From Alistipes sp. (lineage in GTDB: Bacteria; Bacteroidota; Bacteroidia; Bacteroidales; Rikenellaceae), in contig NZ_JAHHQJ010000010.1 in the NCBI RefSeq assembly GCF_020026455.1, positions 1 to 64,000 of the forward strand: DNA of 64,000 nt, read 5' to 3'. The translations under genes and the position numbers were made by a program. Numbering within the stretch: position 1 is the first letter of the stretch; each line of letters begins with the position of its first letter. The notes under the pieces were generated by a model. The model saw nothing but the letters and a program-made list of their open reading frames with translations. It had not been told where the DNA came from and did no database searches. This document shows positions 1-8,527 of this stretch, in pieces.

Positions 1-159
1 CCCCCGAACCCCTCTCCGCTCAAACCCCGAAATGCCGCCCTTCCCCTGATCGGATGCCGCCCGCCTGTCCCTTTGTGGGTGGCGGGAGGCCCTTGTCGGG
101 TGACAAAAGGGCGTACAACCGCCCGATGTATGGCATTTTTCTGCCATCGGGCTGACAAT

Positions 160-191
160 TTGGCAGGGATTGCCGATCGGCACGACCTTTG
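160..191 (+). promoter_or_regulatory. Possible dnaK promoter with internal palindrome
   Basis: TTGGCA at 160-165 and GACCTTTG at 184-191 resemble the -33 and -7 elements of Bacteroidota promoters, although the -7 box begins GA rather than TA. Between them lies a perfect 12-bp palindrome, TGCCGATCGGCA (171-182), which could be an operator. The dnaK start is about 97 bp downstream. The rest of 1-287 shows no gene. It is GC-rich and holds a bulged inverted repeat near 90-113. The assignment is weak because the box is off consensus. Confidence 0.25.
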
Positions 192-287
192 TTTGGTTCG
201 AGGGCGTAACCGGCGGCCGGAGTCGGCAAAATCCCGGACCGGCGGATACGAACCCGAAAAAGAAACAATTAAAACTATAGTACTATT

Positions 288-2207
288 ATGGCAAAGATCA
301 TCGGTATTGATTTAGGAACCACGAACTCCTGCGTGGCAGTGATGGAGGGCAACGAGCCTGTTGTAATCCCCAACTCCGAGGGACACCGCACGACCCCTTC
401 GGTCGTGGCTTTTACGGCCGAGGGCGAGCGTAAGGTCGGCGACCCTGCGAAGCGTCAGGCGATCACCAATCCCAAGCGCACGGTCTTCTCGATCAAGCGT
501 TTCATGGGTGAGACCTACGACAAGGTTTCGTCCGACATTGTCCGTGCCCCCTATGCCATCGTCAAGGGCGACAACAACACCCCGCGCGTGGACATCGACG
601 GACGCCAGTACACGCCTCAGGAGATTTCGGCCATCATCCTGCAGAAGATGAAGAAGACGGCCGAGGACTACCTGGGCCAGGAGGTTACGGAGGCCGTGAT
701 CACGGTTCCGGCCTACTTCTCCGACTCGCAGCGTCAGGCTACGAAGGAGGCGGGCGAGATCGCCGGTCTGAAGGTCCGCCGCATCATCAACGAGCCGACG
801 GCGGCCGCCCTGGCCTACGGTCTCGACAAGAAGTCGAGCGACCAGAAGATCGCCGTGTATGACCTGGGTGGCGGAACGTTCGATATTTCGATCCTCGAGC
901 TGGGCGACGGAGTCTTCGAAGTGAAGTCGACGAACGGTGATACGCACCTGGGCGGTGATGACTTCGACCACGTGCTGATCGACTACATGGCCGAGTCGTT
1001 CAAGGCCGAGCACCAGATCGACCTGCGTCAGGACCCGATGGCCCTGCAGCGCCTGAAGGAGGCCGCCGAGAAGGCGAAGATCGAGCTGTCGTCCTCGACC
1101 ACCACGGAGATCAACCTGCCGTATATCATGCCCGTCAACGGCATTCCGCAGCACCTGGTGATGACGCTCACGCGTGCCAAGTTCGAGCAGCTGTGCGACC
1201 ACCTGATCCGCAAGACCATCGAGCCCTGCAAACTGGCGCTTCGTGATGCGGGTCTGGACGCTTCGCAGATTGACGAGGTGATCCTCGTGGGCGGATCGAC
1301 GCGTATTCCTGCGATCCAGAAGATCGTCGAGGAGTTCTTCGGCAAGACCCCGAACCGTTCGGTCAACCCCGACGAGGTTGTAGCCATCGGTGCCGCCATC
1401 CAGGGCGGCGTGCTCACGGGCGAGGTGAAGGATGTGCTGCTGCTCGACGTCACGCCGCTGTCGCTGGGTATCGAGACGCTGGGCGGAGTGATGACGAAGC
1501 TCATCGACGCCAACACGACGATCCCGACGCGCAAGTCGGAGACCTTCTCGACGGCTGCCGACAACCAGCCTTCGGTCGAAATCAACGTCTGCCAGGGTGA
1601 GCGTCCGCTGGCCCGCGACAACAAGTCGATCGGCCGCTTCCACCTCGACGGCATTCCCGCCGCACCGCGCGGTGTGCCGCAGATCGAGGTCACGTTCGAC
1701 ATCGACGCCAACGGTATCCTGAACGTTTCGGCCAAGGACAAGGGCACGGGCAAGGAGCAGAAGATCCGCATCGAGGCTTCTTCGGGACTTACCGAGCAGG
1801 AGATCCAGCGCATGCGCGACGAGGCCAAGGCCAACGAGGAGAAGGACAAGGCCGAGAAGGAGCGTATCGACAAGATCAACGCCGCCGACTCGAACATCTT
1901 CACGACCGAGAAGCAGCTCAAGGAGTACGGCGAGAAACTCCCCGCCGACAAGAAGGCCGCCATCGAAAGCGCCCTGGGCAAACTGAAGGAGGCGCACAAG
2001 AACGCCGATGTGGCCGCCATCGATACGGCTATGGCCGAGCTTAACGCCGCATGGCAGGCCGCTTCGCAGGACATCTACGCGCAGCAGCAGGCACAGCAGG
2101 GCGCGCAGCCCGGAGCCGATGCCGGCCAGCAGTCGCAGTCGACCGCCGGCGGCCAGCAGGGCGGCAGCGAGCAGCCCGAGGATGTGGAGTTCGAGGAGGT
2201 GAAATAA
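288..2207 (+). CDS. dnaK: Molecular chaperone DnaK (Hsp70)
   Basis: This is the cytosolic ATP-dependent Hsp70 chaperone that folds and protects proteins with DnaJ and GrpE. The 639-residue product has the usual full length. It opens with MAKIIGIDLGTTNS, the phosphate-1 loop of the actin-like ATPase domain, and carries the second phosphate motif (DLGGGTFDISIL) near residue 195. The substrate-binding domain follows, then a helical lid and a Gln/Gly-rich disordered tail ending in EDVEFEEVK, as in other bacterial DnaKs. DnaJ and GrpE are not adjacent in the window. The gene is monocistronic here and ends at a strong terminator shared with the convergent EamA gene. A CIRCE element was not seen. 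Confidence 0.98.
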   Translation: MAKIIGIDLGTTNSCVAVMEGNEPVVIPNSEGHRTTPSVVAFTAEGERKVGDPAKRQAITNPKRTVFSIKRFMGETYDKVSSDIVRAPYAIVKGDNNTPRVDIDGRQYTPQEISAIILQKMKKTAEDYLGQEVTEAVITVPAYFSDSQRQATKEAGEIAGLKVRRIINEPTAAALAYGLDKKSSDQKIAVYDLGGGTFDISILELGDGVFEVKSTNGDTHLGGDDFDHVLIDYMAESFKAEHQIDLRQDPMALQRLKEAAEKAKIELSSSTTTEINLPYIMPVNGIPQHLVMTLTRAKFEQLCDHLIRKTIEPCKLALRDAGLDASQIDEVILVGGSTRIPAIQKIVEEFFGKTPNRSVNPDEVVAIGAAIQGGVLTGEVKDVLLLDVTPLSLGIETLGGVMTKLIDANTTIPTRKSETFSTAADNQPSVEINVCQGERPLARDNKSIGRFHLDGIPAAPRGVPQIEVTFDIDANGILNVSAKDKGTGKEQKIRIEASSGLTEQEIQRMRDEAKANEEKDKAEKERIDKINAADSNIFTTEKQLKEYGEKLPADKKAAIESALGKLKEAHKNADVAAIDTAMAELNAAWQAASQDIYAQQQAQQGAQPGADAGQQSQSTAGGQQGGSEQPEDVEFEEVK

Positions 2208-2246
2208 AACCCCGGGGTGGGGGAGACCCCTGCCCGTCATAACGTG

Positions 2247-2284
2247 AAGAGCGCGGATCCGGCAAGGATCCGCGCTCTTTTTTT
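2247..2284. terminator. Intrinsic terminator between dnaK and the convergent EamA gene
   Basis: A 14-bp perfect stem (AAGAGCGCGGATCC paired with GGATCCGCGCTCTT) closes a GGCAA loop and is followed by a run of T. The complementary A-side makes it partly bidirectional, so it can serve both dnaK and the convergent gene that ends at 2323. Confidence 0.9.
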
Positions 2285-2322
2285 GCCCGGGGCGATCTTC
2301 CGGGCGGCAAACCGCTGCGGCG

Positions 2323-3216
2323 TTACCGTTTTCTTTCCGGCTCCTTCTCCGCCCGCCACATCCCGTAGAGAATCAGCGCCGCTCCGGTCAAAGCGGCGGG
2401 TGTGATCCGCTCGCCGATGCAGAGCGCCGCCGCGACGATCGTCACCAGCGGGTTGAAATAGATGTAGTTGGTCGTCCTGACGGCTCCCAGCCGGAGCATC
2501 GCGGCGTTCCAGAGCACGTAGCAGAGCATCGAAGCTATGACGCCCAGAAAGAGCAGATTGCCCCATACGACGGGCCGCGATAACACTTCCCAGCCTGCAT
2601 CGAAAGGCCGGAAGGCGAAGATCGGGAGGATCGTCACGAGACCGTAGAAAAAGACTTTCCGGGTGATGAAGATCGCGAGGTAGCGGTCTCCGATGCGTTT
2701 GATCACCAGCGAATAAACCATCCATAGCATCGCTGCCGCGAGAGCCAGCATGTCGCCCCGCGGCGAGAGGCGGAGCACGAAATGGCCGTTGAGCACCACG
2801 AGTATCATCCCCGCGAATGCCAGCGCCGAGCCTGCGATCTGCCGCCGCGACATCCGCTCGCCGTGGTAGCAGAGACTCATCGCCACGGCGGTCCATACGG
2901 GTGCCGTGCAGACGATCAGCGAAACGTTCGATGCCGGAGCGTACTCCAGAGCCATGTTTTCGGTCAGGAAGTAGAGCGAACCTCCGCTCAGTCCGGCGGC
3001 GGCCAGCAGCAGTTCGTCGCGCAGATTTGCGGCCTTCATGCGCCCTCCCGCGAAGGGCAGTATGCAGAGATAGGCCAGCGCGAAGCGGATCAGGAAAATT
3101 TCCGCCGGAGTGAGCGAGTTGGCGATCAGGACCTTCGTCGAGACGAACGTCGTGCCCCATACGGTCACCGTGAAGAGCGCCGCGAGATGGTATTTGTATT
3201 GGGTGTATTTCAGCAT
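2323..3216 (-). CDS. EamA-family drug/metabolite transporter
   Basis: This is an inner-membrane permease of the DMT superfamily, probably exporting an amino acid or other small metabolite. The substrate cannot be read from the sequence. The 297-residue product from the chosen ATG has about ten hydrophobic segments arranged as two EamA repeats. The first begins at HLAALFTVTVWGTTFVSTK near residue 8, and the second begins around the LALAAAMLWMVYSLVIKRIG segment. An upstream in-frame ATG at 3303 exists, but the hydrophobic protein starts at 3216 and a good promoter box lies only 7 nt before that ATG. The gene is transcribed alone and converges on dnaK. Confidence 0.88.
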   Translation of the reverse strand: MLKYTQYKYHLAALFTVTVWGTTFVSTKVLIANSLTPAEIFLIRFALAYLCILPFAGGRMKAANLRDELLLAAAGLSGGSLYFLTENMALEYAPASNVSLIVCTAPVWTAVAMSLCYHGERMSRRQIAGSALAFAGMILVVLNGHFVLRLSPRGDMLALAAAMLWMVYSLVIKRIGDRYLAIFITRKVFFYGLVTILPIFAFRPFDAGWEVLSRPVVWGNLLFLGVIASMLCYVLWNAAMLRLGAVRTTNYIYFNPLVTIVAAALCIGERITPAALTGAALILYGMWRAEKEPERKR

Positions 3217-3223
3217 TCGGCTC

Positions 3224-3231
3224 CAAAAGTA
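3224..3231 (-). promoter_or_regulatory. TAnnTTTG -7 box of the EamA gene
   Basis: Read on the minus strand this is TACTTTTG, a perfect Bacteroidota -7 box. Only 7 nt (GAGCCGA) separate it from the ATG, so the transcript would be leaderless or nearly so. Confidence 0.55.
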
Positions 3232-3417
3232 CGGATTTTTTTGCCATTCGGTTCCGCCGTTGCGCCTGTCCGGGTCGAAAAAACGGGCGGGCGATCCGTC
3301 CATGCGTAGCCTCTTTCGGGCGTCGCGATGCGACCCTTAAGGGCCTCGTATGACTTGAATTGACAGATAAATGGCAATTTCCCCCCCTCCGGGACCGCAT
3401 TATTTAATTCTTTTTTC

Positions 3418-3425
3418 TATCTTTG
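3418..3425 (+). promoter_or_regulatory. TATCTTTG -7 box of secDF
   Basis: The perfect match TATCTTTG lies in an AT-rich stretch about 61 bp before the secDF start. This implies a leader of about 55 nt. The intergenic DNA on either side (3232-3486) shows no other gene. Confidence 0.7.
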
Positions 3426-3486
3426 CATGCTATTGTGTGTAATGACAATAATTACAACTAAATAACAATAACTATTTTTCACTCAA

Positions 3487-6400
3487 ATGCAAAGTAAAGG
3501 TTTTATTAAACTCATTGCGGTCCTGTTGGCTCTCGCGTGTGTTTATCAGCTCTCGTTTACGTTCAAGACGCGTGGCGTAGAGAAGAAGGCGGCCGCTTAT
3601 GCCGCTCAGTTCCCCCTCGACCAGCAGGACGAGGCCGAACAGCATTACCTCGATTCGGTGCAGAACCTGCCGGTTTACAACCTGGGCTTCCGCAAGTTCA
3701 CCTACAAGGAATGTAAGGAGAAGGAGCTGAACCTGGGTCTGGACCTCAAGGGCGGTATGAACGTCATGCTGGAGGTCCAGGTCGAGGATGTGGTGAAGGC
3801 CCTTGCCGGCGACAGCCAGAACGACCCGGCCTTCATCGAGGCGATCGGCGTGGCCAACGAGGCGATGAAACAAGGCTCTTCGACCGACTATATTTCCGAC
3901 TTCGTCAAGGCCTATTCGCGTCTTTCGAACGGTCGTCCCATTGCCGAGCTTTTCGTCAGCCCCGACCGTAAGGACATCACGCTCGAAAGTTCGGATGCCG
4001 ATGTCGAGAAGATCCTCAAGAAGGAGACCGAGGCAGCCATCGGCGCGTCGTTCAACGTGCTGCGCAGCCGTATCGACCACTTCGGCGTTACGCAGCCCAA
4101 CATCCTGCGCCTTCCGAACTCGCACCGCATTCTGGTCGAGCTTCCGGGCGTGAAGGAGCCGCAGCGTGTCCGCGACCTGTTGCAGGGAACCGCTTCGTTG
4201 GAGTTCTGGACGACCTACGACGCCAACGAGATCTTCCCCGCGCTTTCCGCAGCCGACAAACTCCTCAAGAACGAACTGGCGCAGACGCCCGTCGTTACCC
4301 CCGAAGCCGCAACTGAAGCCGCAACTGAGGCCGCTGCCGGTGAGACTCCTGCCGGCGGGGCCGAGGGCCTGATCGCCGAGGTCGGCGCCGCCGATTCGGC
4401 AGCCACGGCCGAGACGACCGTTCAGGAAGGCAACTTCGATCAGGCCCAGAACCCGCTCTTTGCTGTTCTCAATCCCCGTTTTGCCGGCGGCGCCTCGATC
4501 GGAGCCGCCTATAAGGCCGACATGGCCGCCGTCGACGAGTACCTCTCCCGTCCGGCCATCCGCGAGCTGTTCCCCGCCGACATCCTGTTCAAGTGGGGCG
4601 TCAAGGGCGACGACAAGATCGACGGTCGCTTCTACCTCTATGCCATCAAGGTTTCGACGCCCGACGGCAAGGCTCCGCTCGACGGCTCGGTCGTCACGGA
4701 AGCCATCGAGCAGTACGCCCAGCGCGGCGCTACGGCCGAGGTTTCGATGACCATGAACGCCGAAGGTACGCAGGAGTGGGCGCGCATGACGGGCGAGAAT
4801 ATCGGCAAGTGCATCGCCATCGTTCTCGACGGATATGTCTATTCGGCTCCCCGCGTCAATTCGAAGATCGACAAGGGACAGTCGCAGATCACCGGTGATT
4901 TCACCATCCAGGAGGCCAAGGACCTTGCCAACGTGCTCAACTCGGGTAAGGTTCCCGCTCCGGCCAAGATCATCCAGGATACGGTCGTAGGTCCTTCGCT
5001 GGGCCAGGAGTCGATCAACGCCGGTATGATCTCGTTCGTGATCGCCTTCATCCTCGTGCTGCTCTACATGGGTCTGTTCTACAAGACGGCGGGCTGGATG
5101 TCCGACGTTGCGCTGTTGACCAACGTCTTCCTGCTGATGGGCGTTCTGGTATCGTTCGGTGCCGTGCTGACCCTTCCGGGTATCGCGGGTATCGTGCTGA
5201 CGATGGGTATGGCCGTCGATGCGAATGTGATCATCTACGAACGCATCAAGGAGGAGCTTCGCGGCGGCAAGGGTCTTTCGCTGGCCATCAAGGACGGTTT
5301 CTCGAAGGCCTACTCGGCCATCATTGACGGTAACCTGACGACCATCATCACGGGTATCGTGCTGTTCATCTTCGGTAACGGTCCGGTCCAGGGCTTCGCC
5401 ACGACGCTGATCATCGGTATCATCACCTCGTTCTTCTGCGCCATCTTCATCACGCGTCTGCTGATCGAGTGGATCGTCGGCAAATGGGGCCACATCTCCT
5501 TCTCGCGCCGCTGGTCGGAGAACTTCCTCAATAACACGCGCGTCGACTTCATCGCCAAGCGTAAAATGGCCTACTACATCGCCGCAGGCCTGATGGTTCT
5601 GTCGTGCGTGTCGTTCTTCGCCCGCGGTCTGAACCTCGGTGCCGAGTTCACCGGCGGTCGTGCCTATGTGATCCGCTTCGACAAGCCCGTTTCGGCCGAA
5701 GAGGTCCGTCATAATGTGGAGAAAGCCTTCTCGCAGTTTGCCGATGCCGATGCCTCGTCGATCAGTTCCGAGGTGAAGCAGTACGGCAAGGAGAACCAGA
5801 TGCGCATCGTGACCCAGTACCGCTACGACGACACGTCGGACGAGGCTACTTCGGAGGTTGAGCAGATCATCTACGATGCTCTGAAGCCGCTCTACTCCTA
5901 CGACATCACCTTCGAGCAGTTCCGCAATACGCAGACCGACGCCAATGGTATCCTGACGGCCGACAAGATCGGTCCCTCGATCGCCAAGGACATGACGTGG
6001 AATGCCATCTATTCGGTGCTCTTCTCGCTCATCGCCATAGGTCTCTACATCACGTTCCGCTTCAAGCGCTGGCAGTGGGCTTCGGGTGCCACGGCAGCCC
6101 TGGCCTTCAACGCCCTGCTGATCATCGGTATCTTCTCGATGTTCTACGGTCTGCTGCCCTTCAACCTTGAGGTCAACCAGGCGTTCATCGCCGCGATCCT
6201 GACGATCATCGGTTATGCCATCAACGATACGGTGGTTGTCTTCGACCGTATCCGCGAGTACCTGGGTCTCTACCCGAAGCGCAACCTGAAGGAGAACGTG
6301 AACAACGCCATCAACTCGACGCTGTCGCGTACGATCAACACTTCGGGCACGACGCTCGTGACGCTTCTGGCGATCTTCTTCTTCGGCGGCGAGACGATCC

Positions 6401-6522
6401 GCGGCTTCATCTTCGCGCTGATCATCGGAGTGGTCGTAGGTACGGCCGCCACGATCTTCCTCGCGACGCCGATCGCTTACGATCTGATGACGAAGCGCGC
6501 CAAGACCGACGCTGAGAAGTAA
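3487..6522 (+). CDS. secDF: Fused protein translocase subunit SecDF
   Basis: This is a proton-driven membrane component that pulls secreted proteins through SecYEG. The 1011-residue product fuses SecD and SecF, as is usual in Bacteroidota. The first membrane segment is at about residues 5-25. The SecD signature LGLDLKGGMNVML lies at 83-95, the SecD membrane block with MAVDANVIIYERIKEE follows near 580, and the SecF half starts with GAEFTGG near 719. SecF ends with a second set of membrane helices containing INDTVVVFDRIRE. A low-complexity Ala/Glu/Thr-rich insert at about 272-320 in the periplasmic P1 region looks lineage specific. It has its own promoter and terminator. Confidence 0.97.
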   Translation: MQSKGFIKLIAVLLALACVYQLSFTFKTRGVEKKAAAYAAQFPLDQQDEAEQHYLDSVQNLPVYNLGFRKFTYKECKEKELNLGLDLKGGMNVMLEVQVEDVVKALAGDSQNDPAFIEAIGVANEAMKQGSSTDYISDFVKAYSRLSNGRPIAELFVSPDRKDITLESSDADVEKILKKETEAAIGASFNVLRSRIDHFGVTQPNILRLPNSHRILVELPGVKEPQRVRDLLQGTASLEFWTTYDANEIFPALSAADKLLKNELAQTPVVTPEAATEAATEAAAGETPAGGAEGLIAEVGAADSAATAETTVQEGNFDQAQNPLFAVLNPRFAGGASIGAAYKADMAAVDEYLSRPAIRELFPADILFKWGVKGDDKIDGRFYLYAIKVSTPDGKAPLDGSVVTEAIEQYAQRGATAEVSMTMNAEGTQEWARMTGENIGKCIAIVLDGYVYSAPRVNSKIDKGQSQITGDFTIQEAKDLANVLNSGKVPAPAKIIQDTVVGPSLGQESINAGMISFVIAFILVLLYMGLFYKTAGWMSDVALLTNVFLLMGVLVSFGAVLTLPGIAGIVLTMGMAVDANVIIYERIKEELRGGKGLSLAIKDGFSKAYSAIIDGNLTTIITGIVLFIFGNGPVQGFATTLIIGIITSFFCAIFITRLLIEWIVGKWGHISFSRRWSENFLNNTRVDFIAKRKMAYYIAAGLMVLSCVSFFARGLNLGAEFTGGRAYVIRFDKPVSAEEVRHNVEKAFSQFADADASSISSEVKQYGKENQMRIVTQYRYDDTSDEATSEVEQIIYDALKPLYSYDITFEQFRNTQTDANGILTADKIGPSIAKDMTWNAIYSVLFSLIAIGLYITFRFKRWQWASGATAALAFNALLIIGIFSMFYGLLPFNLEVNQAFIAAILTIIGYAINDTVVVFDRIREYLGLYPKRNLKENVNNAINSTLSRTINTSGTTLVTLLAIFFFGGETIRGFIFALIIGVVVGTAATIFLATPIAYDLMTKRAKTDAEK

Positions 6523-6543
6523 CGGACCGGCTTCCGATCCGAC

Positions 6544-6579
6544 AAAAACGGACCGCACCTCCGGGGGCGGTCCGTTTTT
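6544..6579 (+). terminator. Intrinsic terminator after secDF
   Basis: AAAAACGGACCGC pairs with GCGGTCCGTTTTT around a 10-nt loop, starting 22 bp after the secDF stop. The flanking A and T runs make it potentially bidirectional. Confidence 0.85.
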
Positions 6580-6612
6580 GTAAATAAATTTGGCATTGCG
6601 CCCGGGTTGCAC

Positions 6613-6620
6613 TATCTTTG
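6613..6620 (+). promoter_or_regulatory. Upstream copy of a duplicated promoter (TATCTTTG)
   Basis: TATCTTTG ends a 40-bp block (6581-6620) that is repeated at 6668-6707 with 32 of 40 bases identical. It could give a second, longer transcript of the YbbR-like/coaE operon or a short RNA, or it may be a relic of a local duplication. Confidence 0.5.
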
Positions 6621-6699
6621 CGGACGCACCGGGACCTGCCTGCGCAGGCCGCGGCCGGGCAATGGGCAAAATAAATTTGATATTGCACTTGCCTTGCAC

Positions 6700-6707
6700 T
6701 ATCTTTG
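6700..6707 (+). promoter_or_regulatory. TATCTTTG -7 box of the ybbR-like/coaE operon
   Basis: A perfect -7 box lies 26 nt before the ATG at 6734, with TTGATATTGC upstream in the -33 region. This is the promoter-proximal member of the duplicated pair. Confidence 0.72.
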
Positions 6708-6733
6708 TCATACAGATATTATTATAGGTTCCC

Positions 6734-7132
6734 ATGATGGAGAATTGGTTGAAATGGATGCACCGCTACGTATCGCCGGTTTTTCTGGCTCTGCTCGTCG
6801 CGTCGTTCATCCTGTGGTATATCGCGAAGTTGAGCTATACGTACACCACCGAGCAGACCGTGAAGGTGAGTGTCGACGGACAGCCTTTCGAGGTCACCTG
6901 TGTGGTCGAGGGCGTCGGTACGAATCTTTTCGGCTACCGGGTCTATATGAACAAGACGCTGCGCATTCCGCTTTCGGAACTCAAGACAGTGCGTTCGTAT
7001 GAAGTGGGGCACGAGGGAAAACTCATCATCGACCCCCAGTCGCTTCAAAACGCCCTTGCTCCGCGCTTCAGCGACATCAAGATCATTTCCATCGGGGATA
7101 TTCCCGAAATCGACGTTCCCCGCAACTCATGA
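6734..7132 (+). CDS. Short YbbR-like membrane-anchored protein
   Basis: This 132-residue protein has one N-terminal membrane anchor (about residues 14-31, SPVFLALLVASFILWYIAK) and a single small beta-rich extracytoplasmic domain. The layout, and its position directly before coaE, match the YbbR-like proteins found before coaE in other Bacteroidota. Those normally carry several YbbR repeats and run to about 300 residues, so this one looks reduced to one domain. No catalytic residues are evident. YbbR domains elsewhere accompany regulation of the c-di-AMP cyclase CdaA, but that gene is not in view. Its stop overlaps the coaE start by 4 bp (ATGA), which implies translational coupling. Confidence 0.7.
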   Translation: MMENWLKWMHRYVSPVFLALLVASFILWYIAKLSYTYTTEQTVKVSVDGQPFEVTCVVEGVGTNLFGYRVYMNKTLRIPLSELKTVRSYEVGHEGKLIIDPQSLQNALAPRFSDIKIISIGDIPEIDVPRNS

Positions 7133-7722
7133 TCAAGGTCGGCATCACAGGCGGTATCGGCAGCGGCAAAAGCACGGTTTGCCGTCTTTTCGCCCGTTTG
7201 GGCGTTGCGGTCTATGACTCCGACGCCGCGGCCAAGCGGCTGATGACGGAGGATGCGGAGTTACGCAGACGCATCACGGAGCGTTTCGGAGCCGAATCCT
7301 ATGCGGAGGGAATCCTGAACCGCTCCTACCTTGCCGGGCGGGTCTTCTCCGATGACCGGGCCCTGGCCGACCTGAATGCCATCGTCCACCCGGCCGTCCG
7401 GGCCGATTTCGCGGCGTGGTTCGCGCGTCAGGCTGGCTCCTATGTGATTCTCGAAAGCGCCCTTCTCTTCGATGCGGGCTTCGATGCCTGCGTCGACCGT
7501 ACGGTTGCCGTCCTCGCCCCCGAGGAGCTGCGCATCGAGCGCACCTGCCGCCGCGACGGGCGTACCCCGGGGGAGGTCCGCCTCCGCATCGCCGCCCAGA
7601 TGGACGACGATACCCTGAGCGCCAGAGCCGACTATACCCTTGTCAATATTCTCGAGTCCGATCTCGACCCCGCAGTTGCGGAGTTGCACCGGATTTTCAA
7701 CCACGAAGGCCATGATCATTGA
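7129..7722 (+). CDS. coaE: Dephospho-CoA kinase
   Basis: CoaE phosphorylates the 3'-hydroxyl of dephospho-CoA with ATP, the last step of coenzyme A synthesis in the cytosol. The 197-residue product is of normal size. It has a P-loop at residues 8-16 (GGIGSGKST), then the DSDAAAKRLM segment and the LAGRVFSD and LNAIVHPAVR stretches that line the CoA site, and a lid with RRDGRTPGEVRLRIAAQ. It is translationally coupled to the YbbR-like gene upstream and its 3' end overlaps the folP start by 11 bp, so this is one operon. Confidence 0.95.
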   Translation: MIKVGITGGIGSGKSTVCRLFARLGVAVYDSDAAAKRLMTEDAELRRRITERFGAESYAEGILNRSYLAGRVFSDDRALADLNAIVHPAVRADFAAWFARQAGSYVILESALLFDAGFDACVDRTVAVLAPEELRIERTCRRDGRTPGEVRLRIAAQMDDDTLSARADYTLVNILESDLDPAVAELHRIFNHEGHDH

Positions 7723-8527
7723 TTTTTCCTCGCCCCGGGTGATGGCTGTTCTCAACGTCACCCCCGATTCTTTCTATGCCGGTAGCCGCACGCCGGATGC
7801 CGCGGCCATCGAATGCCGCGTCCGTGAAGCCGTGGCCGAAGGGGCGCAGCTGATCGACGTCGGGGGCTACTCCTCGCGTCCGGGGGCCGACGAAGTCCCT
7901 GCCGACGAGGAGTGGCGGCGCGTGCAGCTGGGCATCGGGGCGGTGCGTCGTCTGGCTCCCGACCTGCCCGTCTCGGTCGATACGTTCCGCAGCGAGGTCG
8001 CGGCTAAGGCTGTCGCCATGTTCGGGCCGCTTGTCATCAACGACATTTCGGCCGGGGAACTCGACCCTGCGATGCTTTCCGTCGTCGCGGACCTCGACGT
8101 GCCCTATATCGCCATGCACATGAAGGGCACACCGCAAACCATGCAGTCGCAGACCGACTACCGGCGGGATATCGTCACCGAGGTCGTCGACTATTTCCGC
8201 TGCCGCACCGGGGCGATGTTGTCCGCGGGCATCCGGCGTGAAAACATCATCCTCGACCCGGGCTTCGGCTTCGCCAAGACCACCGAGCAGAACTATTCCC
8301 TTCTTGCGGGTCTGCACCGCCTCTGCGCACTGGGCTACCCGGTGTTGGCGGGTCTTTCGCGCAAGTCGATGATCTATAAGGTCCTCAATGCCACTCCGGC
8401 CGAGTCGCTCGCCGGCACCGTTGCGTTGAACTGGGAGAGCCTACGCCAGGGAGCGTCGATTCTCCGCGTCCACGATGTGCGGGAAGCGGTCGATACGGTC
8501 AAACTGTTCAATTTCTTCCGCCAATGA
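7712..8527 (+). CDS. folP: Dihydropteroate synthase
   Basis: FolP condenses 4-aminobenzoate with dihydropterin pyrophosphate in folate synthesis and is the sulfonamide target. The chosen ATG at 7712 gives 271 residues beginning just before the signature VMAVLNVTPDSFYAGSR. A start at 7640 would add 24 residues inside coaE and is unlikely. Further family motifs are LIDVGGYSSRPGA, PVSVDTFRSEVA, VINDISAGE and the C-terminal LDPGFGFAKT and GLSRKSMI. It overlaps coaE by 11 bp and lolD by 4 bp. Confidence 0.96.
   Translation: MIIDFSSPRVMAVLNVTPDSFYAGSRTPDAAAIECRVREAVAEGAQLIDVGGYSSRPGADEVPADEEWRRVQLGIGAVRRLAPDLPVSVDTFRSEVAAKAVAMFGPLVINDISAGELDPAMLSVVADLDVPYIAMHMKGTPQTMQSQTDYRRDIVTEVVDYFRCRTGAMLSAGIRRENIILDPGFGFAKTTEQNYSLLAGLHRLCALGYPVLAGLSRKSMIYKVLNATPAESLAGTVALNWESLRQGASILRVHDVREAVDTVKLFNFFRQ

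Noticed and set aside
312..2240. Long antisense frames opposite dnaK, secDF, murI/ftsK and gyrA (for example 3472-6735, 46257-49454 and 52894-55377 on the minus strand)
   Set aside because: They mirror well-identified genes, are rich in Arg, Leu, Val, His and Asp as expected from GC-rich antisense reading, and match no family.
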